DNA of 64,000 nucleotides, taken from contig CM055103.1 of NCBI GenBank assembly GCA_029204225.1, positions 42,179,368-42,243,367 of the forward strand. The letters are read 5' to 3'. This DNA comes from Diphasiastrum complanatum. Its lineage: Eukaryota > Streptophyta > Lycopodiopsida > Lycopodiales > Lycopodiaceae. Of this stretch, positions 39,401 through 46,962 are shown piece by piece. The notes below the pieces were generated by a model. The model was given only the letters and a program-made list of their open reading frames with translations. It was not told where the DNA came from and did not search any database. The translations under genes and the position numbers were made by a program. The first letter of the stretch is position 1, and each line of letters starts with the position of its first letter.

Positions 39401-42400
39401 GTGAATCCACTTGTCAGACACTGTGACAATGTGTCATTATTCTCCTTGAAGGCTGGAGCAGAAAGTTACTCAGCATCAGCAACTCATTGGATGAATCTCT
39501 TGCAATGTCAATTGCAAGAGTGTCAGCCCGGACTCTATCATAGGATCACTGATAGAAGTCCGTCTGTCTTTGAGATCCAAACAATCTAGAACTCTAAAAT
39601 TAATACTAAAATCAAGTTCATCTAGTCTAAAACAAAAAGGAGTACCAATTATATCTATAGCATCGGATATGTTTTTCTCAAATTTAAGATACTCATCCGA
39701 ATCTATATATGTATAAAAATTTGGGGGAGGAGGAGGAGGTGGTGGTGGATGTGTAGTATCTATAGGAATTAAAGCGGTATCCAAAACAGCTGTAGCTATA
39801 TTTATAGCATTATCAACAACATCGTTATCTACAATTAATTCCGGGTCAGGTTTCACAGAATCTGTGGTGTCTACAATCTTTACTTTCTTTGGAGCTCTCT
39901 TGGGGGCTCTCTGCTTCCTAGGACGCTTCGTAGGAAGATCAGTCCTATCTACAGGAGTTGGCCTGGGAGCAGAAGGCTGAGATACGTGTAACCTACAAAA
40001 CCTATCCCTCATTCTCATCAGGAGCTAAAAATCCTTGGGCATTATGGTGACTCTCTTGGAATGGATGGCAAGCAAAAATGAATCTTAAAAAAAAAGACTA
40101 AGGTAATCTTTAGCAGCCTCCTGAAGGCATTGAAGAGCACTGGTTGTAAATTCGACTAGCTGTCCGAGATCATTTCTTGTTGTGTTTCAGACAGCATGGT
40201 AGAATGGAGCCCTTGGGGTCAACAGAACAGTTGATCTCTGGTACTTGCGTATCTTAGAGAGCCCCCTGCTGCGGTTGCACGTTCTATGTCTAGCAGGAGG
40301 GGTAATGGCCACCGCAGGGGTTGAGGATGAGCCAGGAGAGAAGAAGTCCCTCTTTGTCTGCTTTCTCCTATCCATGGACGTGTACTATGCAATAGCAGAA
40401 TTGTGCGCGATGGCGAGGATGAGCAGGGAAGGGTGATAAAAATCTCACAAAGGACCGATATGTACGGAAAAAACGTATGGTATGTCGGACCTGTGCGAGC
40501 TGAATATAAGAGAAAGAGATTAGTTTTGAAGAAACGTGCACAAGTACGATACGGGAGACACGTAGGCAGATGTATCGGACCTGTGCGCATGGAAGGCGGT
40601 GGGTGGAAATTCAATTGTGAAGGACGTGCACAAGTGCGATATGTGGAGCGAAAAAAAAAAGTGAAAAAAATTCATCGAAGTTTGTGAATTTATATCGCGG
40701 TTCGCACGTGTGAAGGAATGTCCTGTCACACATGTGGGAGTTGTACGAACTAATGACAGAGCGACACGTGTCACTTTGTCACTTTACACGTGTGGAATTT
40801 GTACGAACAAATGATAGAGCGACACGTGTTTTTGAGCACACGAATGAACACATGACACGCGTCCAATTGTCATTTCACATGTGTCCATGTGTCACCTAAC
40901 ACGTGCGAGTAGCTATAGTCGAATGGAAACTAGACACATGTCCATTGATCGTTGACCGCATGTGCAAAAATTTAGTATAAATGGCACAAAAACTGATTAA
41001 TTTTTTACCTTTTTCCGTTATCAAAATTCGCGGCATATCACTCTTGTGCGCGCGCTTTGTTGTCCGTTTGCACTCAACGACACCTACTTGCGCACAAGTG
41101 CGATATTCGGTATCTCTCGCGTGCATATCTCTCTTGTGCGCCATCTTGATAGTTAGTTTTGTTTCTCTTCTCCCTCGTGCACAAGTCCAATATTCACATT
41201 ATTTCGATGGCCTCTTCCTCAGGATCCTCACGAGATTCAGGCTTCAGTTCATTTCTTAGTGAATTTGGGATTAGTGAAAACCTGGACTACTTCCACAACC
41301 TATTCAGGCCATATCTACATATTTTCAAGACTGCACAACCGAATTCTGACATTTTTTATCAACATTAATGTTAGATTCAGAGATATACTTAGTAAGCATG
41401 TTTTCTCCATAGGTTCACTCCAGTACATGCATTATACTGATCTGGTTCATTTCTTTCCAGCTTTCAGACATAGACTGGATAGAATGTTCACCAAATTGTT
41501 TGATCTTTTCAAAAGTAGTTCATTGTGTTCTTATTGCAACAAGAAATGTCGATTGGTTGAATATCAGAGTGGTTTCGTACTTTTTCTGTTAGTTCAGATC
41601 CCAGATGATGATGAAATTTCTGTTGTTGACCCTCCTTTTGCATCTCCTCCATTCAGTCAACTATTAAGGATATTAGTCACTTTTTTATCGAGACTCCTGA
41701 TAAGAAAAGTGACTTTATTGATATAAATACTGATTCTCTACAGGATTCTTTTATTGGCCAAAATACATCTATTGATGAATCCAACCCTATAGAGGAGTCT
41801 AAATGTCTATTCAATTTGCCTGTATATTATATTAATGACGATGTATATTTTACTACTGTTGATTTATGTAAATTTTTTGACTATCGTGAAGACGAGGTTC
41901 TATTATCCGGCACAACCCATCAATAAAGCCTAAAATGTTCAAAACATAAGATCTTTTGACAAAAATGGTCTTATTTGTCTTTACAAATTTATGTCCTCCT
42001 AGGTAAAATGATAAATCTTTAACTGCCATTATAAGAGTCTCCCCGACTAGGCTCAGTCTGGAATGAGCAGTACAGATCTCATTCTTTAGGAAATGCCTAA
42101 GATAGTGGCCAAGTCCACTATCCCTCTGGAAAGACGATGCGTGTTGTCTAAAATCACCTCGTCTCGCAGCAAAATCATCTATTATGAGAGCATCCTGCAA
42201 TAGGAAATATGTTAGCAAAAACGCATTCAGTGATTAGAAATATCGTAATGCAAGGAAGTTAAAACACTTACACATTCTTCATCATCAACAGCAACCAGAT
42301 CAGGATGATCAATATAATGACCACGTACTAAACTGGAATCATCCGTGAAATGCAATAATGATGGACGAGGGAAGTTCTTCATCGAATGGCTTGCCTCGCC

Positions 42401-45400
42401 CATCCTCAGCTATATTTGATAAAGTCTTAGTCAGACATTCTTCACCAGTCATAATTCCCTCCTCATCATCAAAATCAATACCAGCAACAATATCATCTGT
42501 TTCAAAATCTACGAAGTCGGAGAATTCAGAAAATGTTCCTTTAAGGAGCTCCCATTATTCATTGTATTCCACTTATATTGAGCTTAGTGGAAATAAGGAC
42601 AATGCACATCTATTAGATGCATACGCTAGCAGAGAATTTCTTCATGACAATACTACCATAGAATCTGATACAAGATCTAATGATGAATAGTTGACACTTT
42701 GTATAATACAATCAAAACATTTACATTGGGTATTGCTCCTCTCTTGTTTGATGAATTTGCAAAGCAATTTTGAACATGTCATGATGATCTTCTACTCAGC
42801 AATCATCTAATTTTCTCTTCCTGTATGAACTTGCGTGCTTTTCTAAACTTGTTGTATTGTGTGGACTTTGTTATATGTCGAATTTGAAATCTGCGGTAGA
42901 ATCACTGAAACAATTGACAAACGTAGTTTCGTTTTTCATTGGTTCCTCCATGTTGTGTATTTCGATGAAATGTTGCTCGTGCTTGTCAGTGTGACTTCTC
43001 CATCCCTTGTGATGACCATACACTCAAGCTTCCATATGTATTTGCAAAAAATGTTGTATGAACTCTTAGTTTGTGCTGCATATGTCAAAATCATAATGTT
43101 AGTCTTATGTTTGGATCTAAATTTATATGAAAATTCGAAAGCATTTTAATAATTTAATACTAACCATGTAATGAGTGATGTGATCATCTCCCCATGCTTT
43201 TGACACTGCATTAACAAACTCGACACAAGTCTTTTGGACAGCTTTCTTATCAATATTAGAGTATTTTTCTTTTCTTAAAATAATAATCATACTATCAAGC
43301 TTTTTCTATACATCAACTTTTAGTACTCTAGTTTTGCTGTCTTTCTCGAAGTCCTGAGTAGCAGCAATAATATCTATCTAGACTGAGTGTTGAATATTAG
43401 AAGCCCTGCCAGTATGATTTGATAGGAAACGGCGTGCTTTTGCTCCTCCTATGCTTGGCTTAGTTGGCATGTTCCCATTCTTTCCTGAAAGCTTTTCATC
43501 TTTTTGAATTTTGACATGTCCTTTATGGAGTCCTGCTTTTGACAAAACATCTTCTAATCAAGAGATAGCTTTCTTTGCTAATGATGTTGGCTTAGTATTC
43601 CAAGCAAAAACTATATGAAGATAATGATCTTTTCTAATAATCTAAATTCTGCATGAAGAGTGCAAACATGCACATTTTTTAAGGGGATAAGCAGCACAGG
43701 CTTCCAGTTTGGGTCTGCATATTCTCTAGTAATTCTTTACTCCTAGTTACATCTTTTGCCATTTTCGTGCAGTACAAACAAGGGTGTTTTGGTGTAGCAC
43801 TGTGAGAGACATTATACATACATTTCAATGTTTTTTAAATCACCTGCTAAGTGCCATTCAACATTGAAGTCTCCAACTCTTGGAACATTGAGAAGTCCTC
43901 CATCCATATGGTCCTTGATGATCCTAGAATAAGATGTCCTTGAGAATATCCATGATAATATATCATGATTCTCTTTTAGCACCTGTCCAAAAAAATTAAT
44001 CAGACTTAATTTACAATGTATTAATACTATTAAATGAATGTAATGTAATAATGAGGCTAGTTACTTGAAACGCTGCCAACCACCATATATCATTTTCTGA
44101 CTGGACACTGAATCTGAAATCTTCTTGGTTCTCTGTTTGTGATAGAGCACCATTCATGAGAGTTATACTAACCCTCTCCATCTTCTGCCCTTTCACAATT
44201 TCTGACTCATCTAACTTAAGTACTATGATTATTTTGCCATTTACCTTTTCATAGATTATATCATAGAATGTGACAATGTATCTCAGCAAGTAATTTAGAT
44301 CAACAAATAAGTTGTTTGATGAATTATAGAATATCGATCTTCCATCAGTTTCATACACCTCCTCAATATGAAATGGAGTTCCAGTGATCTTATGCATACC
44401 TATGTTTAATGTATCTCTCTCTTTCTTCAAGTGATATGTTCTAGGGATTGGGACTTTTCTAATTTGAACTTGCTTAAAAGCTTCTCTAATTAGTTTAAAT
44501 ATTGTTGCATATGCTTCCCTGCTAATACCCGCAAAATCACAAGCACCCTGAACTATAGTCTTATCTAAAAATTTTTGAATGTCCACCATCAAAGACTCTG
44601 CTATTTTACACTTTACATTTGAAATCCTATTGTTCATCATGATACGCTCAGTGGATTTGCAAGTCAATATTGTGTCCAATGACATTCCTAGTGAAGCATT
44701 GTCTTTAATGCAGATCTGCAAAAACAACAGATAGTTAACAGAATATCACCATAGCTGAAATCAAATCCAAATGTCATTGAAAAACTTACAAAAATCAGAA
44801 TATGCTTACTTGAATGTACGGATCCTTCTATGTTAATAACCTCCTTTTGAAAGCGTTTGAATATCCTTGCAACTTTTTCGCTTTCGCTTCTTACTTTCAG
44901 CCTTCTTCTTTGCCAAATCCACATTCTTCAATAATTGTAAGTTTTCAATACGAATAGACTGTAAATTTGATTGCATTTTCTCTAGTTCTGATTTGATTTT
45001 GATTGTTATCTTCTGTAATGATTCATTATTTTTTTAAGTTGTTCATTTTCTTCTAATGTCTTTTGGAGATGACAATCTCTATTCTGACAATCAGAGGATA
45101 TCTGAATCAACTCACCTATTCATATAAAGTTGTTTTCCATGGTTCTGCAATCTTTCACAATATCCTAGTAATCCACTATGTCCATTGCATATCCATGTAG
45201 CTAAATGAGTTATTGAAGAGAACGTGGGATGTGTGAAAGTGCTTGGATCTTGTGGATATAATGTTCCATCTATCCACAAATCCAAGTTTTTTTTTCCTTT
45301 TGCCCTGTAACGAGAACGATCCTCAGCAGATATTTGAATTCCTTTGCCTCCTCTTCTCTGCAAAGGTGCCAAATCAATAGGGATATCCACATGTAGTTGA

Positions 45401-46776
45401 TACAATGTCATCATCAAAAAAATAATAGAGTAATCAGTTGCATCAACGTACTATGACCAGATTCTATGAAGCAAAGCAAAGTACTCATGTTTGATTATAT
45501 TATATACTATGTACGATCAATCCAAACTCCATGCTTGTATGCTTGATTCAAATTTGGAAATGCCGCTCATTTTTTCATTCCAATAGGTAGTTGGCGCTCA
45601 TATTTCCATTCCAAAGTGATGATGGCGTTCATAATTGGAGATGGCACCCATATTTCCATTCTCGTGGAAGGAATGCATATGTAAACATTTTGCAATTTTT
45701 TCGGATTTGAATTTGGGGATGGTAGTCATATTCTAAATCTAGTGAAAATATTGCCCTTTTTGTAACCAATGGAGGGAATATTTTTGAATTTAGTAAGTTA
45801 TACTGCGAACTACTAACAATTTTTAAATGTGACTATAGACACTGTGGTTAGATCATTGGGAGTTGGGGAGGCCTTGGGAGTGGTGTGGGCAAGCAAATAA
45901 ACAATATTGTTTTTTTTTATTTTTATATTTCTCTATATCCTACATGGCATTCCTTAAAGGGTCTTTTTGATATTGAGAACTCCTCTAATGATTTCTTCCA
46001 GCTGTTTTTGTTTCTCCAAGCTTTCACCTGCCGTGAAAGACTTTCTCACTTCATTGCGGAGCATGTGACAAGCTGTATCCACTGATTAGGCACGCAAGAC
46101 TATCGCTGCTCTGATACCATATCAACAATTAGATATGCAACATCAAGCATTCACCACAAGAAGGTAGAAGAAGAACACACACAATCACGCTATCACACTG
46201 TAGCATACTGAATGTAAAATGTACAAATAAACCTTGAACCCCTGATAAAGAGAGAAGACCTACAAGTAGAGTAATAGACTACCCTACGGCTAATGACAAC
46301 TGGTCACAGCTGTCAACATTAATGTACCTCGTAAACAGTAACAATGAAGTTTATCATTGATTTCAAACATACTTTACTTGTACGATCTCATGTTTGAGCA
46401 TTTTCATGTGGATGTGTGCAAATTGTCAAGATATGGCCAAACTAGCTACATTGGTGAGCATTGTTTTGATGTTGGATTTGTACTAGCATTCTTGGCTAGT
46501 TTTGTTGATGGAAATGAAGCTATTGTAAGTTCATTATGTCACTCATTTATGGTCAAGTCATCAAGTGATGATGGCATCTTGTGGCAAGATGGAGAAGGAG
46601 GCTCATTCATGGAGTGTCATGGTGGATACATGGCAACAAAGGACAAAGGAGGAGGAGACATGCAAGCAAAAGTTGATTTTATTGTTTGTTTGTTGTATTT
46701 TTCCAGAGAGTTCAAAGTTGATAGCATAGAGGAATCATCTCATTTACATTCTTTGTGGTTCTTCATGTCTCATTGA
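30411..46776 (+). CDS. Captured ORF of unknown origin fused in frame to Copia-5 integrase (split by Copia-6)
   Basis: After ALMENE the frame leaves copia sequence and stays open to 30704. When Copia-6 and one TTCAA are removed it continues at 46367 in the same frame to a stop at 46774-46776. From the ATG at 29717 the joined frame is 465 codons, of which about 234 are not retroviral. The foreign part has acidic stretches, HLIEDSSKVKGAARKCCSNI, SRYGQTSYIGEHCFDVGF and a Gly/Asp-rich segment. I recognise no domain. It replaces reverse transcriptase and most of RNase H, which resumes after the stop. The likely source is a host transcript picked up during retrotransposition. Confidence 0.65.
30705..30954 (-). 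repeat. Copia-6 3' LTR
   Basis: It matches 46120-46361 with about 5% difference by eye. On the minus strand it starts ATCAATGATAAAC directly after the purine tract TGAGGGAG (30955-30962). Ends are not the usual TG...CA. Confidence 0.88.
30961..32280 (-). pseudogene. Copia-6 reverse transcriptase and RNase H
   Basis: RNase H end at 31216-30947 (CNNQSCIHLAKKP, ARTKHIEIHYHFVQEK). Reverse transcriptase at 32232-31354 with MVTIRSIIAIFAFYDWKI, AIYGLKQALRAWYSCI and VLYVDDLIITG. Small shifts or stops occur near 31230-31350 and at 32233. It resembles the Tork/Tnt1-like branch more than Copia-1 or Copia-4. Confidence 0.92.
32234..34016 (-). pseudogene. Copia-6 protease and integrase
   Basis: Protease/pre-integrase at 34050-33554 (YIDSGGSKHMTSRKEWF across a stop, LWHQRFGHISAQSL). 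Integrase core at 33579-33046 (CEGCILGKQHRERFP, HSNMCGPIQ, LRSDGGGEYFS). The GVAERKN region is shifted and damaged near 33170, and the integrase tail is at 33025-32700 (VFVCDAYAHVPDEKRKKLD, CIFLGYDERTKAYRIYD). The first catalytic Asp appears as Asn (HSNM). Confidence 0.9.
34044..35055 (-). pseudogene. Copia-6 gag
   Basis: Start MATLSESVFNESSKLEGAD at 35055, then NYAVWKFKLKNIL. After a shift near 34944, gag continues with DAIIPYISDSEGPKETWDTL, TSRILFLKTKLHTLQM and LPTYEELGGLLLQEE. A Gly/Arg-rich region and a knuckle CRYCNKPSH..ERECF with an internal stop follow, then an Asp/Tyr-rich repeat (YADQHQFDDYYYED). Typical copia gag order. Confidence 0.9.
35128..35380. repeat. 84-bp tandem repeat, three copies
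   Basis: Units share GATCCGATATTGGTAC and GCGCGGATGTACGACTGC. On the minus strand each unit encodes 28 residues beginning YQYRI, so the period keeps frame. It lies just upstream of Copia-6 gag. The CGATAT and GTGCAC words recur in the leaders of the nested element's histone-like gene. Confidence 0.85.
35640..35860. repeat. Direct repeat of about 105 bp, two copies
   Basis: Two adjacent units share GTAAAAATCTC, CACTCAACA, ATTTTCAATC and TTTTTGATG.CTCCGAGA. No gene is seen. Probably part of the Copia-6 leader. Confidence 0.8.
35899..35933 (+). repeat. 35-bp inverted repeat, left arm
   Basis: Identical to the reverse complement of 45956-45990. Confidence 0.9.
36362..38437 (+). pseudogene. Unrecognised plus-strand gene of the nested element, interrupted by an LTR
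   Basis: The start MARRPRSTIDSVIYYNEKDE at 36362 is followed by TKNSWVLLHPSSKDNFRQR; a shift near 36510 leads to YWKAKILGFTTTPCEELKNI. A copia LTR then interrupts (36648-37307). Coding resumes at about 37440-37812 (WEPAQSLAGILDVIHSDVGK, FGKLKAIPLPSFQSDEWPTP) and 37875-38262 (RTPTLFVCKDLSDETLSDLM, YNEKYWTMVEVEEHWKLDFI), which ends at a GT donor. A last short exon begins after CACAG at 38364 (MRKRQELITCCKDLPTT). One internal stop is seen near 38042. No known domain. Codon-like continuity and introns argue for a real, decayed gene. Confidence 0.55.
36648..37307 (-). repeat. Copia LTR fragment inside the nested element
   Basis: TGTTGAT (36648) and ATCAACA (ending 37307) are 7-bp inverted LTR ends. 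On the minus strand a purine tract CTCCCGGAG precedes TGTTGATTTTCACACGTGTG, so this is a 3' LTR with a short internal stub to about 37440. No second LTR or clear 5-bp duplication is seen. Confidence 0.7.
38660..39500 (-). pseudogene. C48 (Ulp1/SENP-like) cysteine protease
   Basis: Read down from 39500: a helical part with NFLLQ, then TLSQCLTSGFTPATKYLIIS. Next is an exon (about 39295-39088) with YFIVTSIKRS, CIKMDSARNTHKDVDIYLPY and, after a stop at a Trp-like position, EIVSLE ending at a GT donor. The next exon (about 38980-38875) has QQNDSFSCGWYTLYNAKLFF, the C48 active-site Gln and Cys. A last exon has FTLPKYTSSQVYRFIQEI. The Asp is in KMDSARN. The catalytic His, usually HW before FIV, reads QSYFIV, so it is probably mutated. 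The family removes SUMO/Nedd8-like peptides. It starts within about 25 nt of the end of the histone-like frame. Confidence 0.75.
39476..40375 (-). pseudogene. Histone H3-fold protein with basic and Pro-rich C-terminal extension
   Basis: A single frame of 300 codons from ATG 40375 to TGA 39476, broken by three nonsense codons (TGA 40187-40189, TAA 40085-40087, TAG 40025-40027). The first 120 residues align with histone H3 along the whole fold: a tail beginning MDRRKQTKRDF; alphaN GLSKIRKYQRSTVLL; alpha1 PFYHAV; alpha2 SALQCLQEAAKDYLSLFF; loop2/alpha3 AIHSKRVTIMPKDF. Loop 1 appears one residue longer than in canonical H3, and KDF replaces KDI, both seen in CENH3. The tail is short. A 180-residue extension follows with a nuclear-localisation-like RPRKQRAPKRAPKKVK and a nine-proline run. 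The stops are consistent with C-to-T or G-to-T decay. Confidence 0.85.
40688..40982. promoter_or_regulatory. Bidirectional promoter with clustered CACGTG boxes
   Basis: The 270 bp between two divergent TATA-like sites (GATATAAATT on minus near 40690; GTATAAATG on plus near 40975) hold at least five CACGTG cores, for example CGCACGTGTG, GACACGTGTC, TACACGTGTG, GACACGTGTT and ACACGTGC, plus CACATGTG and CACGCG variants. The minus side faces the H3-like gene (ATG 40375), the plus side the gene at 41208. The leaders share direct repeats of GTGCACAAGTGCGATAT-like sequence (near 40530, 40630, 41095 and 41180). CACGTG is the plant G-box, bound by bZIP/bHLH factors. Confidence 0.6.
41208..41926 (+). 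pseudogene. Unrecognised plus-strand gene of the nested element
   Basis: The start MASSSGSSRDSGFSSFLSEF at 41208 lies about 230 bp after a TATA-like site. A shift near 41340 continues as FRDILSKHVFSIGSLQYMHY and DLVHFFPAFRHRLDRMFTKL. A CSYCNKKC cluster could bind zinc. A shift near 41690 continues with TPDKKSDFIDINTDSLQDSF and FNLPVYYINDDVYFTTVDLC to a stop at 41924-41926. No family recognised. It overlaps the 3' end of the minus gene below. Confidence 0.55.
41853..42360 (-). pseudogene. Unrecognised minus-strand gene with a 77-bp intron
   Basis: Exon ending at 42272 (LHFTDDSSLVRGHYIDHPDL, then VAVDDEEC), intron 42195-42271 with GTAAGT donor and GCAG acceptor, then an exon to 41853 (DALIIDDFAARRGDFRQHAS, ICTAHSRLSLVGETLIMAVK, ILGFIDGLCRIIEPRLHD). 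An acidic stretch further upstream (DIVAGIDFDDEEG, about 42490-42360) is in another frame and may belong to it. No known domain. The plus strand over 42358-42690 is also open and Ser-rich; I judge that as mostly the shadow of this acidic region. Confidence 0.5.
42780..45417 (-). pseudogene. Large coiled-coil, transposase-like protein of the nested element
   Basis: In order: N-terminal domain 45417-45112 (RRGGKGIQISAEDRSRYRAK, ATWICNGHSGLLGYCERLQ); coiled coil 45110-44860 (LQKTLEENEQLKK, LEKMQSNLQSIRIENLQLL, then a KKRKRK basic patch); core 44715-44065 (NNRISNVKCKIAESLMVDIQ, GACDFAGISREAYATIFKLI, KIIIVLKLDESEIVKGQKM). An 82-bp GT-AG intron (43983-44064) follows, then VEWHLAGDLKNIEMYV, HPCLYC, NVHVCTLHAEFRLLEK, and WSSQGMEKSH with FYRRFQ near 42900. 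The D...GDLK...HPCxYC...LHAxxR...EKSH layout recalls a broad family of transposase-like eukaryotic proteins whose name I do not know. At least four frameshifts or stops. Confidence 0.6.
45418..45955. other. Non-coding end of the nested element
   Basis: No gene. It contains short repeated phrases such as TGGCGCTCATATTTCCATTCC, ATGGCGTTCAT and ATGGCACCCATATTTCCATTC (45560-45665), possibly subterminal repeats. A TTGGCGCCCAAG sequence is near the other end at 36337. Confidence 0.5.
45956..45990 (-). repeat. 35-bp inverted repeat, right arm
   Basis: Perfect inverted copy of 35899-35933. Outside it, a matching CTTG..AAAC.AAA..GAAGA pattern suggests the repeat once extended further. Confidence 0.9.
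46108..46119 (-). promoter_or_regulatory. Copia-6 primer-binding site
   Basis: TGGTATCAGAGC on the minus strand, immediately inside the 5' LTR and 11 kb from gag because of the nested element. Confidence 0.93.
46120..46361 (-). repeat. Copia-6 5' LTR
   Basis: Near-identical to 30715-30954. It ends next to the primer-binding site and abuts the duplication TTCAA at 46362. Confidence 0.9.
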
Positions 46777-46784
46777 AATGATAT

Positions 46785-46962
46785 TGCAACATTTTGAGAG
46801 AGCAAGTCATTGCAAAGGAGGTGGAACTTCAACATGTGTCTTCAAGGGAATGTGTAGCTGATATCTTCACCAAAGCATTCGGAAAGGACTTGTTCATGAA
46901 GCATAGGACATCACTTGGAGTGTTATCAAAGTCTATGCTAAAACTGGTTGAAGAGGGAGTGT
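46785..46962 (+). pseudogene. Copia-5 RNase H stub
   Basis: After the stop of the captured frame the copia sequence resumes with REQVIAKEVELQHVSSREC, VADIFTKAFGKDLF and SLGVLSKSMLKLVEEGV, the usual end of RNase H, then the purine tract and LTR. The breakpoint between foreign and retroviral sequence is near 46785. Confidence 0.88.

Larger units (their letters stand above)
35899..45990. mobile_element. Unclassified ~10-kb element with histone-fold, C48 protease and transposase-like genes
   Basis: A 35-nt sequence starting CATTAGAGGAGTTCTCAATA at 35899-35933 recurs as a perfect inverted copy at 45956-45990; weaker similarity extends about 25 bp outward. Between them are several intron-bearing genes in both orientations, none from copia. 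The insert separates the Copia-6 primer-binding site from gag by 11 kb, so it is foreign to that element. I infer a DNA transposon with terminal inverted repeats. The exact ends and target duplication are not proven. Confidence 0.65.
30705..46361 (-). mobile_element. Copia-6: copia element nested in Copia-5
   Basis: Short LTRs lie at 30705-30954 and about 46120-46361 (minus orientation), with the duplication TTCAA at 30700-30704 and 46362-46366. Removing the element restores the open frame of Copia-5. Pol and gag lie at 30947-35055. A ~10-kb foreign element sits between gag and the primer-binding site. The left LTR has about ten extra bases (GTCTACTTTG) beyond the part shared with the other LTR, an unusual end. 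Confidence 0.9.

Noticed and set aside
40403-40687. Plus-strand 94-residue frame opposite the H3-like leader
   Set aside because: Composed of the GTGCACAAG leader repeats and a poly-A run; antisense to the better supported histone-like gene.
42358-42690. Ser-rich plus-strand frame of 110 residues as a separate gene
   Set aside because: Part of it is the complement of an acidic minus-strand stretch that fits the neighbouring gene better; kept only as an alternative.
35899-45990. Interpretation as a Polinton/Maverick or an integrated giant virus
   Set aside because: A C48-type protease and histone-like gene tempt this reading, but no family B polymerase, packaging ATPase, capsid or retroviral-type integrase is visible, and the genes have plant-like introns.
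45885-46085. Plus-strand 66-residue frame across the right inverted repeat
   Set aside because: It spans the inverted repeat and Copia-6 leader; no homologue or start context.
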